In this document: positions 41,621 to 49,671 of the stretch, in pieces | Position numbering within the stretch: position 1 is the stretch's first letter | Layout: each line of letters opens with the position of its first letter | Source of the DNA: Pseudomonas sp. PDM18 | GTDB taxonomy: Bacteria > Pseudomonadota > Gammaproteobacteria > Pseudomonadales > Pseudomonadaceae | Direction of reading: 5' to 3' | DNA: 64,000 nt | Assembly (NCBI RefSeq): GCF_014852585.1 | Contig: NZ_JACVBX010000002.1 | Coordinates: 62,001-126,000, forward strand | Program-made: the position numbers and the translations under genes | The notes under the pieces: model-generated | What the model was told of the DNA's origin: nothing | Databases searched by the model: none | What the model saw: the letters and a program-made list of their open reading frames with translations, nothing else

Positions 41621-42823
41621 ATGCTCAATGCCTTTATCTACGCCGGCCTGCGCACCCCGTTCGGGCGCCATGGCGGTGCCCTGGCTCCGGTGCGCCCGGA
41701 CGACCTGATTGCCCAGGTGATCCGCGAACTGCTGGCCCGCACCAGTGTGCCCGGCGAGGCCATCGAGGACGTGATCCTCGGCAACACTAACCAGGCCGGT
41801 GAAGACAGCCGCAACGTCGCCCGCCATGCCGCGCTGCTCGCCGGCCTGCCGGTGACCGTGCCGGGGCAGACGGTGAACCGCCTGTGCGCCAGCGGCTTGG
41901 CGGCCGTCATTGACGCGGCGCGTGCCGTGACCTGTGGCGAAGGCGAACTGTTCGTCGCTGGCGGCGTGGAAAGCATGTCCCGCGCGCCCTTTGTCATGGC
42001 CAAGGCCGAGGCCGCCTACAGCCGCGACCTGACGGTGTTCGACAGCACCATCGGCGCGCGCTTCCCCAACCCGAAGATCATCGCCGGGTTCGGCAACGAC
42101 AGCATGCCGGAGACCGGCGACAACGTGGCCCGCGAGTTCGGCATCAGCCGCGAACAGGCCGACCGCTTCGCCGCCCGTTCCCAGGCTAACTATGACGCCG
42201 CCCGCGAGGCTGGTTTCTTCGCCGGGGAAATCCTCCCGGTCAGCGTGCCTACCGGACGCAAGACGCCGCCGAACCTGGTCGAGCAGGATGAACATCCGCG
42301 TCCGTCTTCCGACGAAGCCGCACTGGCGCGCCTGAAGCCGCTGTCGGAAGGCGGCGTGGTCACTGCCGGCAACGCTTCCGGTGTCAACGATGGTGCGGCT
42401 GCGCTGCTGATCGGCTCTGCCGCGGCGGGAGAGCGCTACGGCCTCAAGCCGCTGGCGCGGATTCTCTCGGCCGCGGCTGTCGGCGTGGAGCCGCGCATCA
42501 TGGGCGTCGGCCCGGTGGAGGCGATCAACAAGGCGCTTGCGCGCGCCGAATTGACCCTGGCCGACATGGACATCATCGAGATCAACGAGGCCTTCGCCTC
42601 CCAGGTGCTCGGCTGCCTGCACGGCCTGGGCGTGGACTTCGACGATGCGCGGGTCAACCCCAATGGCGGCGCCATCGCCGTCGGCCACCCGCTGGGCGCT
42701 TCCGGCGCGCGGCTGGCGCTGAGCGTGGCGCGACAACTGCAGCGCACGGGTCAACGCTATGCGGTGATCAGCCTGTGCATCGGTGTGGGCCAGGGGCTCG
42801 CCATGGTTATCGAGCGCGCGTAA
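41621..42823 (+). CDS. Thiolase, 3-oxoadipyl-CoA thiolase-like
   Basis: 400 residues. Nucleophile C89 in VNRLCASGL, H356 in GHPLGASG and C386 in CIGVGQG are all present. Side features recall PcaF/PaaJ: NQAGEDSRNVARHAALLAGLP, MSRAPFVMAKAEAAYSRDL and STIGARFPNP with DSMPETGDNVA, which I remember as conserved in 3-oxoadipyl-CoA thiolases. It would cleave 3-oxoadipyl-CoA to succinyl-CoA and acetyl-CoA. This is the best clue that the cluster degrades a six-carbon (or similar) dicarboxylate. Specificity is inference. Confidence 0.9.
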   Translation: MLNAFIYAGLRTPFGRHGGALAPVRPDDLIAQVIRELLARTSVPGEAIEDVILGNTNQAGEDSRNVARHAALLAGLPVTVPGQTVNRLCASGLAAVIDAARAVTCGEGELFVAGGVESMSRAPFVMAKAEAAYSRDLTVFDSTIGARFPNPKIIAGFGNDSMPETGDNVAREFGISREQADRFAARSQANYDAAREAGFFAGEILPVSVPTGRKTPPNLVEQDEHPRPSSDEAALARLKPLSEGGVVTAGNASGVNDGAAALLIGSAAAGERYGLKPLARILSAAAVGVEPRIMGVGPVEAINKALARAELTLADMDIIEINEAFASQVLGCLHGLGVDFDDARVNPNGGAIAVGHPLGASGARLALSVARQLQRTGQRYAVISLCIGVGQGLAMVIERA

Positions 42824-42845
42824 GCGCGCCTGCGAGGAATTGAAG

Positions 42846-44084
42846 ATGGGTGCTTTGAGCGGATACCGCGTACTCGATCTCAGCCGCGTGCTGGCCGGCC
42901 CCTGGTGCGGCCAGGTGCTGGCCGACCTGGGCGCGGAAGTGATCAAGATCGAACGTCCCGGCGTGGGTGACGACACCCGCGGCTGGGGCCCGCCTTACAT
43001 GAAGGCTGCCGACGGCTCGGACAGCTCCGAGGCGGCGTACTACCAGTCGACCAACCGCAACAAGCTGTCGGTGGCGCTGAACCTGGCGACAGAAGAAGGC
43101 CAGGCGCTGGTGCGCGCCCTGGCCTGCGAGTGCGACGTGCTGATCGAGAACTACAAGGCCGGCTCGCTGGCCAAGTACGGGCTGGATTACGACAGCCTGT
43201 CCAAGGTCAATCCGCGCCTGGTCTACTGCTCCATCACCGGCTTCGGCCAGACCGGCCCGCGCGCCGAGGAGCCCGGCTACGACTTCATCATCCAGGGCAT
43301 GGGCGGGCTGATGAGCATCACCGGCGAGAAGGACGGCGTGCCCGGCGCCAGCCCGCAGAAGGTCGGTGTCGCCGTGTCCGACGTAATGACCGGCCTCTAC
43401 TCGGTGGTCGCCATCCAGGCCGCGCTGCTGGCGCGGGAGAAGACCGGCCGCGGCCAGCACTGCGACATGGCGCTGCTCGACGTGCAGGTCGCCATGCTCG
43501 GCAACCAGAGCCAGAACTACCTCGCCACCGGCCGCTCGCCGGGCCGCCAGGGCAACGCCCACGTCAACATCGTGCCGTACCAGGTGTTCAGCGCGCAGGA
43601 CATGGATTTCATCATCGCCTGCGGCAACGACAGCCAGTTCGTCTCGCTGTGCGACGCCATCGGCCTGCCCGAACTGCCGAAGGACCCGCGTTTCACCCGT
43701 AACGCCGACCGCGTGCGCAACCGCGACGTGATCGTCGGCAAGCTGGCCGAGCACTTCCAGGGCGACACCGCCGACAACTGGGTGCGCCGCATCCACGCGA
43801 TGAAGGTGCCGGTCGGCGTGATCAACGATATCGGCCGCGCGCTGGACGAGCCGCAGGTGGTCGCCCGGGACATGCTGGTGGAGATTCCCCACGCGCAGAA
43901 CCCCGCGTTCCGCATGGTCGGCAGCCCGCTGAAACTGTCCGACACCCCGGTGGAATACCAGCGCCCGGCGCCGATGCTCGGCGAACACACCGACGAGGTG
44001 CTCAAGCGCCGCCTGGGGCTCGATGACGCGCGCCTGGCGGCGCTCAAGGCCGAGGGTGTGATCGAGCAGCTGGGCAAACCCTGA
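42846..44084 (+). CDS. CaiB/BaiF family (class III) CoA-transferase
   Basis: 412 residues from the ATG at 42846. Signatures: GYRVLDLSRVLAGPWCGQVLADLGAEVIKIERPG (family N-terminus), NRNKLSVALNL, YCSITGFGQTGP and KVGVAVSDVMTGLYSVVAIQAALLARE; D179 in VSDVMTG is at the position I recall for the catalytic Asp of formyl-CoA transferase. It would move CoA from a donor (for example succinyl-CoA) to the substrate acid. It lies 22 bp after the thiolase and supplies the activation step of the pathway. The substrate is not readable from sequence. Confidence 0.9.
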   Translation: MGALSGYRVLDLSRVLAGPWCGQVLADLGAEVIKIERPGVGDDTRGWGPPYMKAADGSDSSEAAYYQSTNRNKLSVALNLATEEGQALVRALACECDVLIENYKAGSLAKYGLDYDSLSKVNPRLVYCSITGFGQTGPRAEEPGYDFIIQGMGGLMSITGEKDGVPGASPQKVGVAVSDVMTGLYSVVAIQAALLAREKTGRGQHCDMALLDVQVAMLGNQSQNYLATGRSPGRQGNAHVNIVPYQVFSAQDMDFIIACGNDSQFVSLCDAIGLPELPKDPRFTRNADRVRNRDVIVGKLAEHFQGDTADNWVRRIHAMKVPVGVINDIGRALDEPQVVARDMLVEIPHAQNPAFRMVGSPLKLSDTPVEYQRPAPMLGEHTDEVLKRRLGLDDARLAALKAEGVIEQLGKP

Positions 44085-44105
44085 CGCTTCAATGCTCGCA
44101 AGAGA

Positions 44106-44141
44106 GTAGGGCGCATAACGCGCCAGCGTTATCCGCCCTAC
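44106..44141. repeat. GTAGGG-family palindrome, cleanest copy
   Basis: GTAGGGCGCATAACGC-GCCA-GCGTTATCCGCCCTAC, 36 bp, near-perfect stem. Reference copy for the elements at 17114, 24304 and 49601. Confidence 0.7.
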
Positions 44142-44154
44142 GTTCGTTGAGTCC

Positions 44155-44224
44155 GTTCGCGAGCAGGCTCGCTCCTGCGGGTGTTCCCCATTGCTCTTCG
44201 TAGGGGGGGAGCCTGCTCGCGAAC
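44155..44224. repeat. Inverted pair of REP palindromes
   Basis: GTTCGCGAGCAGGCTCGCTCC (44155-44175) and, inverted, GGAGCCTGCTCGCGAAC (44208-44224) separated by about 32 bp, the BIME-like arrangement found between co-oriented genes. Confidence 0.75.
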
Positions 44225-44277
44225 CCATCCCAACCGCAGCGTCGATCCATGACGGCGCAAGCCAAGGAAACAACCGA

Positions 44278-45027
44278 ATGAAAGTACTGGTCGCGGTAAA
44301 ACGCGTGGTCGATTACAACGTCAAGGTCCGCGTCAAGGCGGACCACTTCGGCGTCGATCTGGCCAATGTGAAGATGTCCATGAACCCCTTCTGCGAAATC
44401 GCCGTGGAAGAGGCCGTCCGCCTGAAAGAGAAAGGCGTCGTCACCGAGATCGTTGCGGTCTCCGTCGGCCCGACCGCTGCCCAGGAGCAACTGCGTACCG
44501 CGATGGCCCTCGGCGCAGACCGCGCAGTGCTGGTCGAGAGCAATGACGAGCTGAACTCGCTCGCCGTGGCCAAGGCCCTGAAAGCCATTGTCGACAAGGA
44601 GCAGCCGCAGCTGGTCATCCTCGGCAAGCAGGCCATCGACAGCGACAACAACCAGACCGGCCAGATGCTGGCGGCGCTGACCGGCTATGCCCAGGGCACC
44701 TTTGCCTCCAAGGTCGAAGTCGCTGGCGACAAGGTCAACGTCACCCGTGAAATCGACGGCGGCCTGCAGACCGTTGCCCTGAACCTGCCGGCAATCGTCA
44801 CCACCGACCTGCGCCTGAACGAGCCGCGCTACGCCTCGCTGCCCAACATCATGAAGGCGAAGAAAAAGCCGCTGGAAACCGTTACGCCCGAAGCGCTGGG
44901 CATTTCCACGGCCTCGACCGTGAAGACACTCAAGGTGGAAGCGCCCGCCGCGCGCAGCGCCGGCATCAAGGTGAAATCGGTGGCCGAACTGGTCGAGAAA
45001 CTGAAGAACGAAGCGAAGGTGATCTGA
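44278..45027 (+). CDS. etfB: Electron transfer flavoprotein subunit beta
   Basis: 249 residues from the ATG at 44278. [40 protein letters not shown] and [25 protein letters not shown] are ETF-beta signatures, the last including the AMP-binding loop. The subunit pairs with EtfA to accept electrons from acyl-CoA dehydrogenases and pass them to ETF-ubiquinone oxidoreductase. The 194-bp gap from the CoA-transferase gene is filled with repeats, so it may have its own promoter or be read through. Confidence 0.95.
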   Translation: MKVLVAVKRVVDYNVKVRVKADHFGVDLANVKMSMNPFCEIAVEEAVRLKEKGVVTEIVAVSVGPTAAQEQLRTAMALGADRAVLVESNDELNSLAVAKALKAIVDKEQPQLVILGKQAIDSDNNQTGQMLAALTGYAQGTFASKVEVAGDKVNVTREIDGGLQTVALNLPAIVTTDLRLNEPRYASLPNIMKAKKKPLETVTPEALGISTASTVKTLKVEAPAARSAGIKVKSVAELVEKLKNEAKVI

Positions 45028-45956
45028 TGGCTGTCCTGGTTGTTGCAGAGCATTCGAATGGCGCGCTGGGCTCGGCGACGCTGAACACCGTTGCCGCTGC
45101 GCAGAAGATTGGCGGCGAAATCAGCGTGCAGGTCGCTGGCCAGAACGTCGGTGGCGTGGCTGAAGCCGCTGCCAGGATCGCCGGTGTTGCCAAGGTGCTG
45201 GTCGCCGACAACGCCGCCTACGCTCACCAGCTGCCGGAGAATGTGGCTCCGCTGATAGCGTCCATCGCCCGCGATTTCGGCCACGTGCTGGCGCCGGCCA
45301 CCACCAACGGCAAGAACTTCCTGCCGCGCGTTGCCGCCCTGCTGGACGTCGACCAGATCTCCGAGATCACCGAAGTGGTCAGCGCCGACACCTTCAAGCG
45401 TCCGATCTATGCCGGTAACGCCATCGCTACCGTGCAGTCCTCGGCTGCCGTCAAGGTCATCACCGTGCGTGGCACCGGCTTCGACGCCGTCGCTGCCGAA
45501 GGTGGCTCCGCCGCTGTTGAAGCCGTTTCCGGCCCGGCCGACGCCGGCAAGTCCGCCTTCGTGGGCGAAGAACTGGCCAAGTCCGACCGTCCGGAACTGA
45601 CCGCTGCCAGGATCGTCGTTTCCGGCGGCCGTGGCATGGGCAATGGCGACAACTTCAGCATCCTCTACTCCCTGGCCGACAAGCTGGGCGCTGCCGTCGG
45701 CGCTTCCCGCGCTGCCGTTGACGCCGGCTTCGTGCCGAACGACATGCAGGTCGGCCAGACCGGCAAGATCGTCGCTCCGCAGCTGTACGTGGCCGTCGGC
45801 ATCTCCGGCGCCATCCAGCACCTGGCGGGCATGAAGGATTCGAAAGTGATCGTGGCGATCAACAAGGACGAAGAGGCGCCGATCTTCCAGGTTGCCGACT
45901 ACGGCCTGGTCGCCGATCTGTTCGAAGCCGTACCGGAGCTGGAACGGACTATCTGA
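45027..45956 (+). CDS. etfA: Electron transfer flavoprotein subunit alpha
   Basis: 309 residues; its ATG shares one base with the etfB stop (TGATG). The FAD-binding C-terminal domain shows [45 protein letters not shown] and [45 protein letters not shown], hallmark EtfA sequence. Complete length. No ETF-quinone oxidoreductase gene follows; instead a porin gene does. This suggests a pathway-linked ETF pair in addition to, or instead of, a general one elsewhere. Confidence 0.96.
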   Translation: MAVLVVAEHSNGALGSATLNTVAAAQKIGGEISVQVAGQNVGGVAEAAARIAGVAKVLVADNAAYAHQLPENVAPLIASIARDFGHVLAPATTNGKNFLPRVAALLDVDQISEITEVVSADTFKRPIYAGNAIATVQSSAAVKVITVRGTGFDAVAAEGGSAAVEAVSGPADAGKSAFVGEELAKSDRPELTAARIVVSGGRGMGNGDNFSILYSLADKLGAAVGASRAAVDAGFVPNDMQVGQTGKIVAPQLYVAVGISGAIQHLAGMKDSKVIVAINKDEEAPIFQVADYGLVADLFEAVPELERTI

Positions 45957-45972
45957 TCCCGCTCATTCCCCT

Positions 45973-46004
45973 GGCCGGGCCAGCCGTCATCGGCCCGGCG
46001 TTTT
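45973..46004 (+). terminator. Possible terminator between etfA and the porin gene
   Basis: GGCCGGGCC-AGCCGTCATC-GGCCCGGC followed by GTTTTG. Strong stem, short T-tract. Confidence 0.5.
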
Positions 46005-46036
46005 GCCAACACCTCAAGTAGAAAGAAACAAGAACA

Positions 46037-47287
46037 ATGAATACTCGTCGACTCCCCGTGCTGGTCTCCGGACTGGCGCTGCTGCCCCCGTTCGTCCACG
46101 CCGATTTCCTCGCCGACAGCAAGGCCAGCATCGAAACTCGCAACTTCTACTTCAACCGCGACTACCGCCAGAGCGGCGCCGCCCAGTCTAAATCCGAGGA
46201 GTGGGCGCAGGGCTTCCTGCTGCGCTACGAGTCGGGCTACACCGACGGTACCGTTGGCGTCGGCGTCGATGCCCTCGGCCTGCTGGGCCTGAAGCTCGAC
46301 TCCAGCCCGGATCGCTCCGGCTCCGGCCTGCTGCCGTACTCCGCCAGCGACAAGCGCGCCGCCGATGACTACAGCGACCTCGGCCTGACCGCCAAGCTAC
46401 GCGTCTCCAAGAGCACCCTGAGGGTCGGCACGCTGCTGCCCAAGCTGCCGGTGGTGCAGTACAACGACACCCGCCTGCTGCCGCAGACTTTCCAGGGCGC
46501 GCTGGTGGAGTCGAAGGAACTCGATGACCTCGACCTGCAACTCGGCCAGCTTCGCGAGGTGAAGCAGCGCGATTCGTCCAACGACGAAGACCTGTCGATG
46601 ACCCGCGGTAACAAGCGCAACATTGTTGCTGGCAGCCACCTCACCAGCGACCGTTTCAATCTCGCTGGCGGGACCTACCGCTGGAGCAACCAGCTCAGCA
46701 CCAGCTACCACTACGCCAACCTCGAAGACCTCTATCGCCAGCACTACGTGAGCCTGGTGCACACGCTGCCGATCGCCGAGGGTCAGTCGCTGAAGTCCGA
46801 CATCCGCTGGGCACGCTCCACCGACGATGGCGGCAGCAACGTCGACAACCGCGCGCTCAACGCCATGTTCACCTACAAACTGGGCAACCAGGCGTTCGGC
46901 CTCGGCCTGCAGCGCATGTCCGGCGACACCGGCTTCGCCTACCTGTCCGGTACCGACCCGTACCTGGTCAATTACGTGCAGATCGGCGACTTCGCCAACA
47001 AGGACGAACGCTCCTGGCAACTGCGCTACGACTTCAACTTCGCCTCCTACGGGCTGCCCGGCCTGAGCCTGATGACCCGCTACCTGCGCGGCGACAACAT
47101 CGACCTGCTGAACGGGCAGGGCAACGGCAAGGAGTGGGAGCGCGACACCGACGTCGGTTACCTGGTGCAGAGCGGCCCGCTGAAGAACGTCGGCTTCAAG
47201 CTGCGCAACAGCACCTTCCGCAGCAGCTTCGGCAACGACATGGACGAAACCCGCTTCATCGTCAGCTACACCTTGCCGATCTGGTAA
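46037..47287 (+). CDS. OprD family outer membrane porin
   Basis: 416 residues with a signal peptide ending about FVHA/DFLADS. Family marks: ETRNFYFNRDYRQ (strand 1), SEEWAQGFLLRYESGYTDGTVGVGVDALGLLGLKLD, and the terminal strand RFIVSYTLPIW. OprD-type channels are substrate-specific for amino acids (OccD) or carboxylates (OccK); the placement behind a carboxylate beta-oxidation cluster and etfBA favours a carboxylate channel. Between etfA and this gene lies a terminator-like hairpin, so it may be partly uncoupled. Confidence 0.93.
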   Translation: MNTRRLPVLVSGLALLPPFVHADFLADSKASIETRNFYFNRDYRQSGAAQSKSEEWAQGFLLRYESGYTDGTVGVGVDALGLLGLKLDSSPDRSGSGLLPYSASDKRAADDYSDLGLTAKLRVSKSTLRVGTLLPKLPVVQYNDTRLLPQTFQGALVESKELDDLDLQLGQLREVKQRDSSNDEDLSMTRGNKRNIVAGSHLTSDRFNLAGGTYRWSNQLSTSYHYANLEDLYRQHYVSLVHTLPIAEGQSLKSDIRWARSTDDGGSNVDNRALNAMFTYKLGNQAFGLGLQRMSGDTGFAYLSGTDPYLVNYVQIGDFANKDERSWQLRYDFNFASYGLPGLSLMTRYLRGDNIDLLNGQGNGKEWERDTDVGYLVQSGPLKNVGFKLRNSTFRSSFGNDMDETRFIVSYTLPIW

Positions 47288-47560
47288 GTGCGGCTTGGAG
47301 CCTCCCGGTCTTGACGATTGGGGGAGGTTCCGCCTCATGAGTTTCCGGGCGCTGCGTAGGCAGGCCCGGAACGTACCCCGGCGAGATTCCGAGACGAACG
47401 GCGTGAAAGCCCGTACTTGAGCGAGTGAGGGGATATTTCCTACGTGCTGGCGGTCTCATAAGGCGAGGAAAAGTCTGGTCAGGGCTCGTGTCCTCGGCTT
47501 ATAAAACCCCTTCGCCGCTGTAGACCCGCAGGGATGGCGGCCCCACGAGATCAAGGAACG

Positions 47561-47980
47561 ATGATGCGACGAGTGACGATGATTCTGCTCGCTGCCGCCC
47601 TGTTGCAGGGCTGTGCGCACCAGAAGACCGGCAACCAGTGCGAAGACAACTTCAACACCGAAGGTGGCTTCATTGCCGGCAAGACCTTCACGTCCAACGT
47701 CCAGTTGGACATGCCGGTGGCCAAGGTCTTCGACCGGGCGCAGAAGACGCTGGTGAAGGAAGGCTTCACCATCCAGAACGCCGACGAGAAGAGCGGCACC
47801 ATCTCCGCCTACCAGGGCGTGATCCTGAGCAGCCGCAACGCACCGTTGAACGTTGTGGTGGAAAAGTCGGGCTCCGGCTCAAAGGTAAGCTATGTCTTCG
47901 TCACCCTGGGCGGCATGTACACCACCGAGGGCGCGGTGCGTGACGGCTTCTGCCGGTTTACCGATGGGATTCGCCAGTAA
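47561..47980 (+). CDS. Small lipoprotein of unknown function
   Basis: 139 residues from the ATG at 47561 (CAAGGAACG upstream; a second ATG follows directly). A type II signal peptide with lipobox LLQGC is visible (MMRRVTMILLAAALLQGC), giving a mature lipidated protein starting at Cys. The remainder (FTSNVQLDMPVAKVFDRAQKTLVKEGFTIQNADEKSGTISAYQG) has the alternating strand-helix pattern of small envelope lipoproteins that bind peptidoglycan or partner proteins, without a motif I can name. It stands alone. Confidence 0.75.
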   Translation: MMRRVTMILLAAALLQGCAHQKTGNQCEDNFNTEGGFIAGKTFTSNVQLDMPVAKVFDRAQKTLVKEGFTIQNADEKSGTISAYQGVILSSRNAPLNVVVEKSGSGSKVSYVFVTLGGMYTTEGAVRDGFCRFTDGIRQ

Positions 47981-47998
47981 TCGGTAGCCTCGTGCAGG

Positions 47999-48054
47999 AG
48001 CGCGCCATGCGCGCCATGCGCGCGATCGCGGGCATGGCCCGCTCCTGCAGGGAG
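47999..48054. repeat. Diverged REP-like palindrome cluster
   Basis: GGAGCGCGCCATGCGCGCCA then TGCGCGCGATCGCGGGCATG and GCCCGCTCCTGCAGG: imperfect arms GGAGCG...CGCTCC with nested GC-rich palindromes. Confidence 0.5.
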
Positions 48055-48062
48055 CTTGGTTT

Positions 48063-48132
48063 GTAGGATGGATGGAGCATGCTGTGGCGTGGTACGAGGC
48101 GATGAGTATCGCTGCGCTCCACGCCATCCTAC
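48063..48132. repeat. GTAGGATGG...CCATCCTAC inverted repeat (third intergenic family)
   Basis: A 70-bp element starting GTAGGATGGATGGAGC and ending GCGCTCCACGCCATCCTAC, so GTAGGATGG faces CCATCCTAC. A type I have seen scattered in Pseudomonas intergenic regions. Confidence 0.6.
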
Positions 48133-48159
48133 GTTCGAGGTTCCCTGAGATTACTGGGC

Positions 48160-48384
48160 CTAAGCGCGGACCAGCCTTTCCACGAGGCGGCGTGTCAGTG
48201 GGGCGACGACCAGCACCAGCGGGAAGCCGATGCTCCAGCTGGTGAGCCACGCATCCAGCCAGAGCTGGGCGAAGGCCGGGGCCAGGCCGACGGCGCGCCA
48301 GGTGGAGAGCCCGGAGACCAGCAAGGTCATCACGCAGGACAGGATCAGCGCGAACAGCAGCGGGCCGTAGCGGCGGGCGATCAT
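48160..48384 (-). CDS. DUF2798 family small membrane protein
   Basis: 74 residues with two membrane helices (RYGPLLFALILSCVMTLLVSGLS and WSIGFPLVLVVAPLTRRLVERLV) joined by a short loop (TWRAVGLAPAFAQLWLDAW), the DUF2798 pattern. Its start overlaps the flavodoxin stop by 4 bp, so the two are translationally coupled. Function unknown. Confidence 0.8.
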   Translation of the reverse strand: MIARRYGPLLFALILSCVMTLLVSGLSTWRAVGLAPAFAQLWLDAWLTSWSIGFPLVLVVAPLTRRLVERLVRA

Positions 48385-48971
48385 GCGTGGGCCTCCTGCG
48401 CGTGCTCGACCTGCGGCTGGTGCAGGCGGCCGAGGGTTTCGGCGAAGTACTGGCCGAACAGCCGGGCGGTCTTCAGGTCGCCGGGGCAGAAGTCCGCGGC
48501 GGTCTTGTCCGCCTGGGCCATCAGCCCGGACCAGGAGCCGAGGCGGTTGGCGGCTTCCTCGACGGGCACGCCCAGGTGCTGCTCGGGGAGGATCGCGTTG
48601 CCGGCCCAGAGCATCCCGTGCTGCATGCAGAAGGTGAACAGCGAGATCAATGTGGACTGCTTGTCGCCCGCGGGCAGCGCCGACACGGTGAAGCCGGCGG
48701 CGAGGCGGCCGCGCAACTTCTGCTGGCGCCAGAGCGGCCCGGTGGCGTCCATCAGGGCTTTCAGCGGCGCCGAGACGCCGCCCAGGTAGGTTGGTGATCC
48801 CAGGATCAGGCCGTGATAGGCGAGCAGCGCTTGCGGCTGCTCGATCAACTCCTGCGCCTTGAGCAGATGCACTTCGCAGCCGGGCACACTGCGAGCGCCG
48901 CTGGCGATGGTCTGGGCGATGCGCTCGGTACGGCCGCTGGCGCTGTGGTAGACGATGGCGATGGTTTTCAT
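48381..48971 (-). CDS. Flavodoxin-like NAD(P)H-dependent oxidoreductase
   Basis: 196 residues from the ATG at 48971 (GGAGAAAGC upstream). The FMN phosphate loop is YHSASGRTERIAQTIASGA (about 8-26), and the flavin-stacking loop is ILGSPTYLGGVSAPLKALMD, as in WrbA-type NAD(P)H:quinone oxidoreductases and related flavodoxin-fold enzymes. It probably protects against quinones or other electrophiles. It heads a two-gene unit with the DUF2798 gene, is divergent from a MerR gene, and has a MerR-type promoter. Confidence 0.85.
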   Translation of the reverse strand: MKTIAIVYHSASGRTERIAQTIASGARSVPGCEVHLLKAQELIEQPQALLAYHGLILGSPTYLGGVSAPLKALMDATGPLWRQQKLRGRLAAGFTVSALPAGDKQSTLISLFTFCMQHGMLWAGNAILPEQHLGVPVEEAANRLGSWSGLMAQADKTAADFCPGDLKTARLFGQYFAETLGRLHQPQVEHAQEAHA

Positions 48972-49038
48972 GCTTTCTCCGCAGGTTGCACGCAAGGGAA
49001 AGGCCGCGCTTGGATTGACCTCGGCGGCCTTTGGCGTG

Positions 49039-49069
49039 AACCTACAAGTTCAAGCGAACTTGAGGTCAA
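49039..49069 (-). promoter_or_regulatory. MerR-type promoter/operator for the flavodoxin-DUF2798 unit
   Basis: Leftward: -35 TTGACC (49069-49064), 19-nt spacer TCAAGTTCGCTTGAACTTG with the dyad TCAAGTTCGCTTGA, then -10 TAGGTT (49044-49039). Lies in the gap with the divergent MerR gene; -35 and half-sites are shared with the DUF2938 promoter at 10992-11022. Confidence 0.68.
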
Positions 49070-49079
49070 GAGGTGTTGC

Positions 49080-49511
49080 ATGGATATCGCTGACGTGGCC
49101 AGGCGCTCCGGCGTGCCAGCATCGACCCTGCGTTTCTACGAGGAGAAGGGGCTGATCGTCTCGCTCGCCAAACCCGGCGCTCGGCGTCAGTTTGCGCCAC
49201 AGATTCTCGACCAGTTGGCGTTGATCACCCTCGGGCAATCGGCGGGGTTCAGCCTGGAGGAAATCCGCTCGATGTTCGCCGGCGATGGCGGAACCAACAT
49301 CGACCGGCAGATGCTGGCGGCCAAGGCGGATGAGCTGGATGCCACGATCCGACGCCTGCGGGCGATGAGCCGGGGGCTGCGCCATGCGGCGGCGTGCCCG
49401 GCGCCCAGTCATGCGCAGTGCCCCACTTTCCAGAAACTGGTCAAGGCGGCGGGGGAGAGTGCGCTGGAGGGGAAGAAGGAGCGGGGGCGGTTGAGGAAGG
49501 GGGCTGTGTGA
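49080..49511 (+). CDS. MerR family transcriptional regulator
   Basis: 143 residues from the ATG at 49080. The HTH is MDIADVARRSGVPASTLRFYEEKGLIVSLAKPGARRQF, with a typical wing and coiled-coil dimerisation helix (ADELDATIRRLRAMSRGLRHAAAC). The effector tail holds two Cys in ACPAPSHAQCPTF, unlike the four-Cys Fe-S motif of SoxR; it could sense a thiol-reactive compound or a metal. MerR proteins activate promoters with overlong spacers, precisely the form found just upstream for the flavodoxin unit, so that unit is its expected target. Confidence 0.88.
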   Translation: MDIADVARRSGVPASTLRFYEEKGLIVSLAKPGARRQFAPQILDQLALITLGQSAGFSLEEIRSMFAGDGGTNIDRQMLAAKADELDATIRRLRAMSRGLRHAAACPAPSHAQCPTFQKLVKAAGESALEGKKERGRLRKGAV

Positions 49512-49558
49512 TGGATCTGGAGCGGGGCGTGCCCTCTACCGGGTTGAGGGGCTCTTCA

Positions 49559-49582
49559 TAGGAGCGAGCAAGCTCGCTCCTA
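49559..49582. repeat. Perfect REP palindrome
   Basis: TAGGAGCGAGC-AA-GCTCGCTCCTA, 11-bp perfect arms, in the gap between the MerR and LysR genes. Confidence 0.85.
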
Positions 49583-49600
49583 CAGAGGAACGCTCTGCCC

Positions 49601-49671
49601 GTAGGGCGAACAACCCGGAACGGGTAATCCGCCGGCTTGGCGGATAACGCTTTAGGCGTTTTGCGCCCTAC
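49601..49671. repeat. Long composite GTAGGG-family element
   Basis: 71 bp from GTAGGGCGAAC to TTGCGCCCTAC with internal CCGGAACGG and GGATAACGC. Its right terminus supplies the TAG stop codon (49670-49668, minus strand) of the LysR gene. Confidence 0.65.

Noticed and set aside
39287..42976. 1229-codon open frame on the minus strand through the beta-oxidation genes
   Set aside because: It lies antisense to three recognisable enzymes; low-complexity His/Arg/Gly-rich product and no ribosome site. It is a shadow produced by high-GC codon use.
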